Positions 11,369 to 20,771 of a stretch of 64,000 nucleotides of DNA are shown here, in pieces (positions within the stretch are counted from its first letter, which is position 1; the number at the start of each line of letters is the position of its first letter). The DNA is taken from positions 1,116,001 to 1,180,000 of the forward strand of contig NZ_AP025018.1 in the NCBI RefSeq assembly GCF_019977735.1. Reading direction: 5' to 3'. The notes beneath the pieces were generated by a model. That model ran no database searches, was not told the origin of the DNA, and worked only from the letters and a program-made list of their open reading frames with translations. The DNA is from Calothrix sp. PCC 7716 (GTDB lineage Bacteria > Cyanobacteriota > Cyanobacteriia > Cyanobacteriales > Nostocaceae). Both the position numbers and the translations under genes were made by a program.

Positions 11369-11995
11369 TCTTGTGGCACAGGCATCCTGCCTGTGCTTTC
11401 AAGTTATTATTTTTCCCACTAGACTATTAGGGCATTGGCAACGGATGATAAACGGATGTAACGGATAGCTGATTTTATATAACTAATTTTTGTTTGTAAC
11501 AAAATAATTTTAATTTTGATGGTGTAATAAATAACCTACGGTTAGGCGTCCCGCCTGACCACAAGCATAAGCGCCGAGCCTCTGCGCTCATCTGTATAAA
11601 AAGTAAGCTAAGTATACATATTAATTATATAAAATAGCGCTTTTGTTACGTTAACTACGTAATTAATCAAAAAATAAGTAGTAAAATTTACCTTGATTTT
11701 ATAGTGTAAAGATATGGCATTTTATTACTTCACGCTTAATTTTTTATTGTAGAGTCGTATTTACAGCACTATGAACTTTCAATATTGGCGCCTAAAAAAT
11801 CCTGTGTACACCTAACCTAGAAATTCATACGATTAATTTTGATGGAAAGATAAACGAACTACTAAGGTCACAAAGGACGCAAAGAAACAATTATGAAGTT
11901 ATAATCCACCAAGGTTAATAATACAGACCACCATTACTTGACGTAATTAAGTTAGTATTTAACTATATGTATTTAATCTTCAATTACTAAAAATA
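11369..11995. other. AT-rich spacer with dispersed repeats
   Basis: No supported gene. It starts with a hairpin repeat (11370-11397). At 11433-11470 is a GGCAACGGAT...AACGGATGTAACGGAT segment that recurs at 33127-33155, and at 11544-11570 a GC-rich patch. The rest is AT-rich with no recognisable signal. Confidence 0.5.
11370..11397. repeat. Dispersed hairpin repeat, family A
   Basis: Sequence CTTGTGGCACAGGCATCCTG followed by CCTGTG; CACAGGCA pairs with TGCCTGTG. It lies immediately downstream of the glutamate synthase stop. Members of this family share a TTGTGG flank and a (CACAGG or ACGGGC)ATCC hairpin. Other copies: 12271, 18708, 20484, 28199 (two), 40168, 46558, 52564, 53851 (partial), 58168 and 59518. 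Confidence 0.85.
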
Positions 11996-12247
11996 ATGTT
12001 TGAGGCACCGAAATGCGACTTACATGATTCTCAAGTAGCAAATTCCAGTACTGACCTAACTTATGAAACTGAATTAAAACCCGGAGACAAATTAATTTTA
12101 CCTGAGTCATTGACAAATAGTTTAAGTCCTGGACATTGGGTAATTACAATCCGACGAAAATCTAGTCCTTCTGAAATAACTCGAACTTACGAGGCTTTTC
12201 TCCGTAGCTACGCTCCAGAAGATGAAGGGTTGTATGATGATTATTAA
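11996..12247 (+). CDS. Hypothetical protein
   Basis: 83 residues, opening MFEAPKCDLHDSQVANSSTD and ending in acidic APEDEGLYDDY. The middle reads LKPGDKLILPESLTNSLSPG then HWVITIRRKSS, suggesting a small beta-strand-rich soluble protein. There is no signal peptide or membrane segment. I do not recognise the family. It is convergent with the polysaccharide deacetylase gene; a hairpin repeat (12271-12294) separates the two. Confidence 0.6.
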   Translation: MFEAPKCDLHDSQVANSSTDLTYETELKPGDKLILPESLTNSLSPGHWVITIRRKSSPSEITRTYEAFLRSYAPEDEGLYDDY

Positions 12248-12270
12248 AGCTGGTAATTGTTTTTTTCAAT

Positions 12271-12294
12271 GCACAGGCAGGATGCCTGTGCCAC
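12271..12294. repeat. Dispersed hairpin repeat, family A
   Basis: GCACAGGCAGGATGCCTGTG followed by CCAC: the inverted orientation of the copy at 11370. It sits between two convergent genes, where it could end transcription from both sides. Confidence 0.8.
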
Positions 12295-12312
12295 GGTAGT
12301 GCTAATGTACAG

Positions 12313-13227
12313 TTATTTTGATGCGATTGCTAGTTGTTGGTCTTCGAGTTCTAGCATTTCGGGTATTGTTACGAAACGATAACCTTGTTGTTTGAATTTT
12401 TTAATCATTTCGGGCAATGCTTTAACTGTGCTGTCGCGAACTCCACCACCATCGTGCATTAAGACAATACCACCAGGTTTGGAAAATCGCATTACGTTTC
12501 CAATTAACCTGGATGCGGCAGGACGTTTGTAGTCATTTGAGTCTGCTGACCACATAATTACTGAGTATTTTTTACTACGAGCATATGCAGCAGGGCCATT
12601 ACCTAGAACTCCACCGGGTGGTCTAAATAAATTTGTTCTGACACCTGTGACTTTGTAAATAATTTCTTCGGTATCGTTAATCTCTTTGGCTGCAATACTG
12701 GGACTAAGGCGATGATACCAGTGGTGCCATGTATGGTTGGCAATGGTGTGACCATCTGTTACGATGCGCTTGCCTACTTCTGGCATATTTTTCATGTTAT
12801 TGCCAATAACGAAGAAAGTCCCTTTAACGTTATTGGTTTTAAGAATATCTAATACCTGTTCTGTGTATTTAGGCCAGGGACCATCATCAAATGTTAAAGC
12901 GATAATTTTGTCTTTGTTATTTGGTTTGACTGCATTTAGCGTCATACCTTGATAGCGTTTTGGAATTTCTAGTATACCTTTGAGTTTGGCTTCCTCTTGC
13001 CAACTATCGAGCATTTGCGTTTTGAAACCTTCAATCTGCCCTTTAATATCTATCGTTTTGAAACTACTCGCATTTACTGCTAGTTCAAGTGTATTTGCTG
13101 ATGGTTTAAAAGGTATTATTATACCTATACCAACAATCATGATTAAGGCTGCTACACCTAACCAAAAAAACTTTGTAATTCTAAAAGGCTTATTTTTAAC
13201 TTTTCTAACTTTTATCTGTTTTTTCAT
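12313..13227 (-). CDS. Membrane-anchored polysaccharide deacetylase family protein
   Basis: NodB-homology (CE4) enzyme that removes N- or O-acetyl groups from polysaccharides such as peptidoglycan or chitin-like polymers. 304 residues. One N-terminal membrane segment (FFWLGVAALIMIVGIGIIIP) puts the catalytic domain in the periplasm or outside. Catalytic motifs are present: LTFDDGPWP (general-base Asp and metal Asp), HTIANHTWHH (metal histidines), FRPPGG, MWSADSNDY and IVLMHDGGG. ATG 13227 follows a clear AAGGAG. It is a close paralogue of the next gene (13506-14402), most likely a tandem duplication. The substrate is unknown. Confidence 0.92.
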   Translation of the reverse strand: MKKQIKVRKVKNKPFRITKFFWLGVAALIMIVGIGIIIPFKPSANTLELAVNASSFKTIDIKGQIEGFKTQMLDSWQEEAKLKGILEIPKRYQGMTLNAVKPNNKDKIIALTFDDGPWPKYTEQVLDILKTNNVKGTFFVIGNNMKNMPEVGKRIVTDGHTIANHTWHHWYHRLSPSIAAKEINDTEEIIYKVTGVRTNLFRPPGGVLGNGPAAYARSKKYSVIMWSADSNDYKRPAASRLIGNVMRFSKPGGIVLMHDGGGVRDSTVKALPEMIKKFKQQGYRFVTIPEMLELEDQQLAIASK

Positions 13228-13505
13228 TGCATAACTCCTTCACCTGTAGATAGTACCTATCCATAGATATATATGAATACACGTATATATATGGCGGCGC
13301 CGATTATCCGTCTCTCAAAATAATATTCATAGCTACTTTGAGCAAATCACTAAAATTTAACTACAGGGTAACAGAAATTACTTTGAACAAAAAGATAAAA
13401 CCAGCAAAATCCACTATCAAAACTATAATCAAACTCAAATATTCCAAGATGGCTATATAGAAATGTAATTTGTAGCACAGACACAAAAGCCTGTGCAATG
13501 ACTAC

Positions 13506-14402
13506 CTACTTCTTACTAGCAACTTCTAGCTGTTTATCTTGCATCTCTAAAAGCTCAGGTATTGTTACAAAACGATAACCTTGCTTTTTAAAGTTATCAA
13601 TAATTTGGGGTAAAGCTGCTACCGTGTTCGAGCGGTTTCCACCACCATCGTGCATTAACACAATTCCACCGGGTTTTGCTTCCCGCATAACATTACTTAT
13701 AAGTTTTGGGACACTAGGTCGTGCATAGTCGGATGAATCAGAAGACCACATGATAGTGGCATACTTTTGATTTTTAGCGTAAGCGTATGGGCCATTTGTT
13801 TTAATTCCACCAGGTGGTCGGAACAAACTTGTTTTCACACCTGTAACTTGATAAATCAAATTGCTTGTGTTGTCTATTTCAAAAGCAGCAGCTTGCGGAT
13901 TCATATAATGGTACCAATGGTGCCACGTATGATTTGCAATTACGTGTCCTTCGGCAACAACACGTTTACCCATGTCGGGATGCTCTTTCAGCATTTGCCC
14001 AACTATAAAAAATGTTCCTTTTATATTATTTTTTTTTAGAATATCAAGTACGGCAGGTGTGCTTTGCGGCCAGGGTCCATCATCAAATGTTAATGCTATC
14101 ACTTTGTCGCTCGGCGCCAGATTTGCTTCGGCAATTGTTGCACCGCGAAACCTAGCTGGAACCTCACTTAAACCCTTCTTCACTGCTTCAAGTTGCCAAC
14201 TTGTAACAACTGATGACTTTAAATTTTGTATTCGCTCTTCGGTCATCGGTTTGAGCGTTAATTCTTTAATATTAATCGTCTGCGTACTTTTTCCGTTATT
14301 TGGCATAACGGGTAACATTAAACCTAAAGTTAGACACCCTCCTAACCCTAGTAACGCAATTAATGCACCTTGCGACCAACCAAAAGACTTGTTGTTCTCC
14401 AC
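13506..14402 (-). CDS. Membrane-anchored polysaccharide deacetylase family protein (paralogue)
   Basis: 298 residues, with the same architecture as the neighbouring gene: N-terminal membrane segment (GALIALLGLGGCLTLGLMLP) and a CE4 NodB domain with LTFDDGPWP, HVIANHTWHHW, FRPPGG, MWSSDSSDY and VLMHDGGG. The start is GTG at 14402, supported by AAGGAG seven bases upstream. The two copies are transcribed in the same direction with 278 bp between them, and each has its own ribosome site. They differ most in the membrane anchor and the stem that follows it. Both keep the catalytic residues, so both are probably active. Confidence 0.92.
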   Translation of the reverse strand: MENNKSFGWSQGALIALLGLGGCLTLGLMLPVMPNNGKSTQTINIKELTLKPMTEERIQNLKSSVVTSWQLEAVKKGLSEVPARFRGATIAEANLAPSDKVIALTFDDGPWPQSTPAVLDILKKNNIKGTFFIVGQMLKEHPDMGKRVVAEGHVIANHTWHHWYHYMNPQAAAFEIDNTSNLIYQVTGVKTSLFRPPGGIKTNGPYAYAKNQKYATIMWSSDSSDYARPSVPKLISNVMREAKPGGIVLMHDGGGNRSNTVAALPQIIDNFKKQGYRFVTIPELLEMQDKQLEVASKK

Positions 14403-15271
14403 TTCACAGCTCCTTCACGGCACAACCTGCAATTACCGAAACACGGTATTTTATAACACTAATACTTTAATTAAATACACTCATTCTTAGATGCTAAGAA
14501 CTAATAATTACACTCGTAATGTTTATTTAGTTAGGATTTTTAGCAGTATAGAATATCTCTTTTAACATCAGCTATACTCGAAAAATTTCGGTATCGCTTC
14601 TGATTTGCTTTCAATTATCTACTTAGCACCCTTGCTGTGTAATTACTATCCTTCCCATTAACTAATTACTTAGTCTAATATTTAACTATATACCCAACGA
14701 TATATTTACTATCGTTAAGTATTATGCATGAGTCTTATTCATAGCTAAAGTATATTTTATTTCTTAGAATTTTCCATTCATTTAAACAAAACTTTAAGTT
14801 TTTTAATACTTACTGCTTAATTCTGTAAATACTGAACATTAGACGCAATTTCTTTATGTATAGTTTCTCCCAATTTAATATATTTATTTTTTTACACATG
14901 AATTTAAGCTGTTTACTAGCTAAATACAAATATATTTTTAGCGATTTGTCGAAAATACAAATAATAAACCAGCAAACTGACACCCACAATTAAATATACT
15001 ACTAACTACATTAATACTATAAAACAATACTAATGCTAACCGTAAAAACACTGGTATAGTATATTTTACACCATTTACTTTGCTATATCTTATTCAATAA
15101 ATGCGAATTTAAGTAATATTTAAGCATTTTATCTTACACGAAAGAGTAATATTCAATACTTAATATACCCAATTGATTTAGTCAAGACAAGTATAAATTA
15201 CAACTAAATTACAACTAAATGTTAATTAAATAATAATCATATTCAACTATTTACGCAGAAAGTATTTTAAT
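14403..15271. other. Very AT-rich 870-bp gap, no gene seen
   Basis: The longest gene-free stretch in the window. It is notably more AT-rich than its surroundings, has no open frame with protein-like content and none of the dispersed hairpin families. It separates the deacetylase pair from the 3' end of the glycosyltransferase operon. It may hold promoter elements for the deacetylase genes near 14403-14500; nothing specific is recognised. Confidence 0.5.
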
Positions 15272-16516
15272 TTATGCCAACCATAAATCTTGAGCAAAGC
15301 GAACACAATAAAGGGTAAGAATAAAACCACAAAATGCCATAACAGCATAACCCCATCGCGGATAGAAAGCAAATAAAAATCCGCAAGCGATAAATACAGG
15401 TGCTATGGCATATACATACCTGTCAACAGACATGGTTAGTCCTGTGTTCAAGGCAATTGCATATGAGAAAAAAGCATAGATAGCTGCAACCAAGGGTAAG
15501 GATGAGCGATAGTGCCAAAGTAGATATAAACCGCCAAAAATCCAAACAATTTGGATTAATGGGTCATTAGCCAACATCCACGCTTGCATCCACAAAGCAA
15601 AAAATCCGTAGCGTGTAAGCTCGTGACCAATTCGATTTCGGAGCCGATATAACAACGAACCGCTTACTATCACAATAGCAAACTTTATCGGATGAAGGTA
15701 GTCTTGGATATAACCAAGTTGTGTATTCTTAACGCCAATAACGATTTGTTTGAGCAGCAACAGCCAACCAGAAAGCGTAAACCCGGCAGAACTTCGCCAC
15801 CCACGTTGAGCATGAAGAAATGCGCTAGCATCGCCAAACTTAAGAGCGCAGTACAAACTGTAAAGTCCCACTCCACTCAGCACGGCAATACTTGTAATGT
15901 AAGCTATTGGTGGGCGCCGTTGTCTCCAGGCAGTCAAAACAAAAGCTGGTAAAAGTGCTATTCCTGTAATTCTGGTTGCGGTGGATAATCCAGACCATAG
16001 TCCAGCCCAAATATACTCTTTTCGATCAAATGCGCGTAGAGCAGATATACTAAACAGCAAAAATAACCCTTCGGTGTAAATTACCGTTCCATATAACGAG
16101 TAAGGACACCATGCAAGTGCAGCAGTTGCCCAGCGAGCAGAATCTTCACTCCCAATTTCAGATACCCAAACATAAAATATAATTAAGGCGCCTAAAAAAG
16201 AGAAGTTATTGATAAGCAAACCAGCAACGGGGAACGATAACCCAAGCTGCATTAATATCCAACTTAGTAAAGGATATAACGGGAAAAAAGCTACAGCATA
16301 TTGGTTATTCACCACGTCAGCACCGTAGTTGTAACCGCTTGTGGCTATTTTGTAGTACCATACGCTATCCCATGCGAATAATACATCCCACCAACCATAT
16401 TTATTTATCACTATGTTTGATGCTTTGGCAATGATTGGCATTACAGCAAACATCATAAATATAATTAGTAGCCGACTTGATAGCCACATCAAGATTGGAA
16501 ACTTATATTTGCTCAC
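15272..16516 (-). CDS. PIG-V-like mannosyltransferase family membrane protein
   Basis: Multi-spanning glycosyltransferase of the GT-C type that uses polyprenyl-phosphate sugars as donors. It contains the family blocks FAWDSVWYYKIATSGYN and AVAFFPLYPLLSW, where the loop Asp after the first membrane segment is the likely catalytic residue, and about ten hydrophobic segments. The start is taken as GTG 16516, which overlaps the TGA of the upstream transporter gene by four bases (GTGA), so translation is probably coupled. The frame extends to TTG 16546, which I consider unlikely. This choice gives 414 residues. Last gene of the operon 18690-15272. Confidence 0.8.
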   Translation of the reverse strand: MSKYKFPILMWLSSRLLIIFMMFAVMPIIAKASNIVINKYGWWDVLFAWDSVWYYKIATSGYNYGADVVNNQYAVAFFPLYPLLSWILMQLGLSFPVAGLLINNFSFLGALIIFYVWVSEIGSEDSARWATAALAWCPYSLYGTVIYTEGLFLLFSISALRAFDRKEYIWAGLWSGLSTATRITGIALLPAFVLTAWRQRRPPIAYITSIAVLSGVGLYSLYCALKFGDASAFLHAQRGWRSSAGFTLSGWLLLLKQIVIGVKNTQLGYIQDYLHPIKFAIVIVSGSLLYRLRNRIGHELTRYGFFALWMQAWMLANDPLIQIVWIFGGLYLLWHYRSSLPLVAAIYAFFSYAIALNTGLTMSVDRYVYAIAPVFIACGFLFAFYPRWGYAVMAFCGFILTLYCVRFAQDLWLA

Positions 16517-16881
16517 TTGTTCCAAACAACTAAAATAACACCGCAAACAATAAAGGCAAGTCCGAACAAACGTCCTATCGGTATTGATTCTTTAAATACA
16601 AATAAACCAAGTAGAACAGAAAATACATACACTAGTGAAGCCGCAGGACCAGCTACACTTAAGTTGACGCGGGTTAAGACTAGAATGTAAGCGATGGCGC
16701 CTACACCATAACAAGATAATCCGATTAGTAATTCAGGTATACTAATAATGGAGATAATTTGATTGAGTGCGTTGGATAGATCTACTTTACCTAGTTTTGC
16801 GGCACCCATTTTTAGGAACAACTGTCCTGCTACACTCGAAAGGATAGACAGCAACAGTAAAGCGAATTCTTTTAGGTTCAC
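16513..16881 (-). CDS. EamA/SMR-like small membrane transporter
   Basis: 122 residues with four hydrophobic segments, the size of ArnE/ArnF or half-EamA proteins. The C-terminal half reads VSGP-like: NLSVAGPAASLVYVFSVLLG then IPIGRLFGLAFIVCGVILVV. It starts with GTG 16881, 8 bp after the glycosyltransferase stop. Proteins of this size next to a GtrB/ArnC-like glycosyltransferase often act as flippases for undecaprenyl-phosphate sugars. That role is inferred from context. Confidence 0.75.
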   Translation of the reverse strand: MNLKEFALLLLSILSSVAGQLFLKMGAAKLGKVDLSNALNQIISIISIPELLIGLSCYGVGAIAYILVLTRVNLSVAGPAASLVYVFSVLLGLFVFKESIPIGRLFGLAFIVCGVILVVWNK

Positions 16882-16889
16882 GAGAGTAA

Positions 16890-17864
16890 TTACCCAAATT
16901 TATGCATTGAGACAGTTTGTTGTGATGTTACACCGCTAACTTCTTTAACTGTATATATTGGGCGCCCTTTGACTTCTTCGTAGATGCGACCGATGTATTC
17001 TCCTAAAATTCCAATACAAAACAATTGTACAGAACCTAAGAAAAATAGAGCAACAGCGATTAATGTATAACCTACCAAAGGTGTCGCGCGGTCAGATAGG
17101 CGCCAGTAAACAATGAGTAGCATCATCAGTACAGCAATAACTGCCGATAACATTCCTAAGTAAGTAGCTACACGCAGAGGGACTCTTGAAAAGGAAACAA
17201 TACCATTAATGGCTAGTGCAAACGATTTGCCAAAGGTGTATTTCTCTTTACCAGCAAAACGGGGATCACGTTCAAATTTCACGGAAGTTTGACGATAACC
17301 TACCCACGCACGCAGTCCACGAATATAACGGTTGCGTTCTGGCATTGCGTTGAGAACGTCAACGACTTGTTTATCCATTAAGCAAAAATCACCAGTATCC
17401 GAAGGAATATCAACATCAGCTAGTTTTCGGAGAATACGGTAAAAAGCATAAGCCGTAAATTTTTTTATAATAGATTCTTTTTTACGTGAAGTGCGCTGTG
17501 CGTAAACAACGTGATATCCTTGGCGCCATTTTTCAATCATGCCCAAAATTAATTCGGGTGGGTCTTGCAAGTCAGCATCCATCACCACAACAGCGCCTTC
17601 TGCACGCACAAAATTTAATCCTGCCGTGACAGCAACTTGATGCCCAAAATTGCGTGCAAAGCTAATATAGCGAACTCGACTATCACACATTTGAAGTTCG
17701 CGAATAGCGCTTAGTGAACTATCTCTACTACCATCATCGACTAATATTAATTCACAATCACCATCCAACTGTTGCATTACACCAGTTAGGCGCCGATACA
17801 TCTCGTGAATATTTTCTTCTTCGTTGAAGATGGGGATCACTATTGAGTAAGTTGGTTGAGTCAC
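16890..17864 (-). CDS. Family 2 glycosyltransferase, polyprenyl-phosphate sugar synthase type
   Basis: 324 residues. The cytoplasmic GT2 domain shows [26 protein letters not shown] and the metal-binding [14 protein letters not shown]. Two C-terminal membrane segments ([20 protein letters not shown] and [20 protein letters not shown]) match the DPMS/GtrB/ArnC group, which attaches a sugar to a polyprenyl phosphate. It starts with GTG 17864. The downstream genes (flippase-size transporter, GT-C mannosyltransferase) fit a pathway: load sugar on lipid, flip it, transfer it outside. Confidence 0.9.
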   Translation of the reverse strand: MTQPTYSIVIPIFNEEENIHEMYRRLTGVMQQLDGDCELILVDDGSRDSSLSAIRELQMCDSRVRYISFARNFGHQVAVTAGLNFVRAEGAVVVMDADLQDPPELILGMIEKWRQGYHVVYAQRTSRKKESIIKKFTAYAFYRILRKLADVDIPSDTGDFCLMDKQVVDVLNAMPERNRYIRGLRAWVGYRQTSVKFERDPRFAGKEKYTFGKSFALAINGIVSFSRVPLRVATYLGMLSAVIAVLMMLLIVYWRLSDRATPLVGYTLIAVALFFLGSVQLFCIGILGEYIGRIYEEVKGRPIYTVKEVSGVTSQQTVSMHKFG

Positions 17865-17949
17865 GGTAAAACCAAAATATATGTACTAGTAGTCAACTGG
17901 TTTTTGCAATCACTATCACTATATATATAGATAATTAAGATTTGCTTTT

Positions 17950-18690
17950 TTATATTTTGTGCCCTACCAGTAGCGCTGATACACCGAATGGTAAACGAAA
18001 CTTATTGATTAAATGACGTTCGGTAGCAAATAGAAAAGTCAAAAATTTATTTACAGGCGCCGACGGCAACGTTAAATCACTGCTAATCTGAGATTTATTA
18101 TCAATTCTTAACAATTTTTGGGCATTGCGTACTGCTGCAACGACAGGAAATAAGAAGGTATTAAAATAGGTACTGTAATGCACGGCAAAATCAGCTTTAC
18201 GGACAACTTGCTGTAAACCTTTCAAATTATAACGGCGCCGATGATGGTTGATATCATCGTGGTGACTCCATAAAAATTGGAATGCTGGAACAGTTAGTAC
18301 TAACCAACCACCAGGTTTAAGGTGAGTTCGCAAAGCTTCAAGTGCAGCCACATCATCATCAATATGTTCTATAACATCAAAGGCGACAATTAAATCATAT
18401 TTTTCGTTTTCAAAAGGAATTTTATCAGGTAAGCTTCCCGCTTTAACTGTAGTTACTTGACGCTGATTGGCAAATGTACGCGCAGTCTCTTCTAACTCCA
18501 TCGCTTCAACTTGTCCATGACGCGCTAACATTTGTAAGTTACCACCAGTACCACAACCTGCTTCCAGAATTTTGGCATTTTCTGGTAGGTTGAGTTGCCG
18601 AATTACCTTATCGAGTATACGACGGCGCCCGATAAACCACCAATGTTTATCTTCCATTGCCGCATATTGATAGTAAAAATCTTTTTCCAT
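17950..18690 (-). CDS. Class I SAM-dependent methyltransferase
   Basis: 246 residues. The SAM-binding motif AKILEAGCGTGGNLQML is followed by VEAMELEE, then YDLIVAFDVIEHIDDD and LKPGGWLVLTVPAF, the pattern of the Methyltransf_11/UbiE type. The start is ATG 18690 (MEKDFYYQYAAMEDKHWWF). An upstream in-frame ATG at 18723 lies inside a dispersed hairpin repeat and is rejected. First gene of the operon with the glycosyltransferase (85 bp gap), so its substrate may be a sugar or lipid intermediate of that pathway; not provable from sequence. Confidence 0.85.
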   Translation of the reverse strand: MEKDFYYQYAAMEDKHWWFIGRRRILDKVIRQLNLPENAKILEAGCGTGGNLQMLARHGQVEAMELEETARTFANQRQVTTVKAGSLPDKIPFENEKYDLIVAFDVIEHIDDDVAALEALRTHLKPGGWLVLTVPAFQFLWSHHDDINHHRRRYNLKGLQQVVRKADFAVHYSTYFNTFLFPVVAAVRNAQKLLRIDNKSQISSDLTLPSAPVNKFLTFLFATERHLINKFRLPFGVSALLVGHKI

Positions 18691-18707
18691 ATCTATAAAA
18701 TGCTTTT

Positions 18708-18734
18708 CTTGTGGAACGGGCATCCCTGCCCGTC
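18708..18734. repeat. Dispersed hairpin repeat, family A
   Basis: CTTGTGGAACGGGCATCCCT followed by GCCCGTC; ACGGGCA pairs with TGCCCGT. It sits 18 bp upstream of the methyltransferase start. Confidence 0.8.
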
Positions 18735-18770
18735 AATATACTAATAAACTTGAAAAATATTTGTATTTAT

Positions 18771-18802
18771 TACCACAGAGACACAGAGGGCACAGAGGAG
18801 AG
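18771..18802. repeat. Dispersed repeat, family C (ACCACAGAGACACAGAGG)
   Basis: ACCACAGAGACACAGAGGGC and then ACAGAGGAG. Copies of the same element lie at 30045-30120 (two in inverted orientation), 43444-43475 and 46174-46200. It lies just beyond the 3' end of the fructosamine kinase gene. Confidence 0.7.
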
Positions 18803-18803
18803 G

Positions 18804-19664
18804 TCAACGTAAAATTTGGGAAATCATGCGATTTGCCTGTGATTCATAGCTGCCGCCGAATAAATTAAAATGATTAACGATATGGTACAGGTTGTAAAGT
18901 ACTTTTCGCTTTTCGTACCCCTGATCTAAAGGAAACACTTCGTTATAACCTCGGTAAAACCCAGTTGAAAATCCTCCAAATAATTCAGTCATGGCAATAT
19001 CGACTTCTCTATCACCATAATATGTAGCTGGGTCAAAAATAACAGGTGTACCATCGTTTGTACATCCTGCGTTTCCTCCCCATAAGTCACCGTGTACTAG
19101 TGATGGTTGTACTTCGTGACCAGCCAATAGTTCTGGAATAGCAGCGAGTAACTTTTCTGAACTTGGAAAATGTCCACCTTTTCGGCGCCCTAATTTAAAT
19201 TGATATCCTAAACGATGCTCAGTGTAAAATTCTACCCAACTATCTGTCCAGGTATTTATTTGTGGAGTAGACCCAATAGTATTATTCATATCCCAGCCAA
19301 ACCTATTTTGTTTGACTTTGTGCATTGCTGCAAGATGGCGCCCCATTTCTTCCCAAGCTTTATTACCCCCACTACCAATATCTAACCACTCTAATACTAG
19401 GTAACAGTTATTACCAGCAGTTCCATAACATATTGGTTTAGGAACACGAATAGTAGCTGTATCATACATTTGTTGTAAACCTAAAGCCTCCGCCGAAAAC
19501 ATGCTACTATATGAAGCTTGGTTTACTTTGACAAAGTAGGTATGCTGACCATTAGAAACAGCGTAACCTTGATTGATACAACCGCCACTTATCGAGCGCT
19601 TTGTTGCAGTTTGAAATTTTGTACCTGTTACCTGGCTAATATGGTTATCTATCTCAGTCCACAT
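18804..19664 (-). CDS. Fructosamine kinase family protein
   Basis: Kinase-fold protein (FN3K/ketosamine-3-kinase group) that phosphorylates sugars bound to protein amines, which then detach, as a repair of glycation damage. 286 residues, family length. Motifs: ISGGCINQGY in the ATP-lid region, FVKVN with the conserved Lys, VLEWLDIG hinge, the catalytic loop SLVHGDLWGGN (191-198) with Asp193, and VIFDPATYYGDREVD. It is transcribed divergently from the LOG gene at 19736, with about 70 bp between the two starts. Confidence 0.92.
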   Translation of the reverse strand: MWTEIDNHISQVTGTKFQTATKRSISGGCINQGYAVSNGQHTYFVKVNQASYSSMFSAEALGLQQMYDTATIRVPKPICYGTAGNNCYLVLEWLDIGSGGNKAWEEMGRHLAAMHKVKQNRFGWDMNNTIGSTPQINTWTDSWVEFYTEHRLGYQFKLGRRKGGHFPSSEKLLAAIPELLAGHEVQPSLVHGDLWGGNAGCTNDGTPVIFDPATYYGDREVDIAMTELFGGFSTGFYRGYNEVFPLDQGYEKRKVLYNLYHIVNHFNLFGGSYESQANRMISQILR

Positions 19665-19735
19665 AATCGTATCCTGTAAGCGCGGGTTAACAGATATCCT
19701 AGAACAGTACTAAAATCTCGTAAACCCGCCCCATT

Positions 19736-20479
19736 ATGACTAATGACGAAAACCTAAATGGATACAGCGTACCAAAAGTATCAGGTAATACAAGTATATA
19801 TAATGCGGATAGCAGTTATAAAGTAATAGAAGAGTCTATATTAGGACTTTGGCAAGTATTAAATAACTTAACGAGCATCCAACCTCCACGTTGTGAACGT
19901 TACCGCGTGACTATATTTGGTTCCGCGCGCTTACAGTCAGATAGCCCACTATATAATGGTGTGAAATATTTTGCTAGTGAACTCACAAAAATGGGTTGCG
20001 ACATTGTGACAGGTGGTGGGCCTGGTTTAATGCAAGCAGCAAACGAAGGAAGTTTTTTAGCCAATGAAAACCGCTCTACAAATTCTATAGGCATTCGTAT
20101 AGACTTAGACTTCGAGCAAAGCGCCAATCCCTTTGTCGAACAAATGTATCAACATCAAACATTTTTCACACGCTTACACCACTTTGTTTTGTTATCTAAT
20201 GCATTTGTAGTAGTTCCTGGTGGTATTGGGACTACCTTGGAAGCATTAATGATTTGGCAATTACTCCAAGTTCGTAAACTAAATAATATGCCTTTCATTT
20301 TAGTTGGGGAAATGTGGTCAGAATTAGTAGACTGGGCAGATAAATATATGGTCAATGTGCAAGATCAACTTGCCAGTCCTAAAGATATGCAAATTCCTTA
20401 CTGTGTAAATAACTTTGCTGAGGCTACATCTGTACTGAGAAAACACCACTCTCAGTGGCTACAAGGTTGTGAAATTTAG
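19736..20479 (+). CDS. LOG family protein (TIGR00730-like)
   Basis: Rossmann-fold protein of the family that includes plant LOG cytokinin-activating enzymes, which cleave nucleoside 5'-monophosphates to free base and ribose phosphate. 247 residues. The signature residues are present: RVTIFGSARLQ, DIVTGGGPGLMQAANEGSF and the PGGIGTTLEAL motif. The first 45 residues are variable. Whether this copy makes cytokinin-like bases or has another nucleotide hydrolase role is unknown. Confidence 0.9.
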   Translation: MTNDENLNGYSVPKVSGNTSIYNADSSYKVIEESILGLWQVLNNLTSIQPPRCERYRVTIFGSARLQSDSPLYNGVKYFASELTKMGCDIVTGGGPGLMQAANEGSFLANENRSTNSIGIRIDLDFEQSANPFVEQMYQHQTFFTRLHHFVLLSNAFVVVPGGIGTTLEALMIWQLLQVRKLNNMPFILVGEMWSELVDWADKYMVNVQDQLASPKDMQIPYCVNNFAEATSVLRKHHSQWLQGCEI

Positions 20480-20483
20480 CAAC

Positions 20484-20513
20484 CTTGTGGAACGGGCATC
20501 CTTGCCCGTTCCA
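20484..20513. repeat. Dispersed hairpin repeat, family A
   Basis: CTTGTGGAACGGGCATCCTT followed by GCCCGTTCCA, a strong hairpin five bases after the LOG gene stop. Placed to mark or protect the 3' end of that transcript. Confidence 0.85.
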
Positions 20514-20710
20514 GATAATAAAAATTATGATTGTTACAGAAATCTGTATTGAAATACTTATTTAATTCAAGAGATTTGGTGCCAATTTTAACCATTTTTC
20601 TAGCTTCCCCTCTGTGTACACTGAACATTTGAGACAAGATAAATATAAAAAGAAAATTTACGCAGAGAACTATACACTAAAACGGGTTATAACTTGACTT
20701 TTAGAGAATC

Positions 20711-20770
20711 TTAAAGATGCTTCGTGCCTCAGCATGACATTAAAGATGCTTCGTGCCTCAGCATGACAAT
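20711..20770. repeat. Dispersed repeat, family B, two direct copies
   Basis: Two 30-bp direct copies of TTAAAGATGCTTCGTGCCTC followed by AGCATGACAT. It belongs to the family containing GTCATTCTGAACG-type and GAAGCATCT-type arms, also at 27001, 34698, 55041, 57829 and 61222. It ends a few bases before the 3' end of acsF. Confidence 0.8.
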
Positions 20771-20771
20771 G

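Noticed and set aside
18691-18723. Upstream ATG extension of the methyltransferase
   Set aside because: The ATG lies within a dispersed hairpin repeat; the conserved N-terminus starts at 18690.
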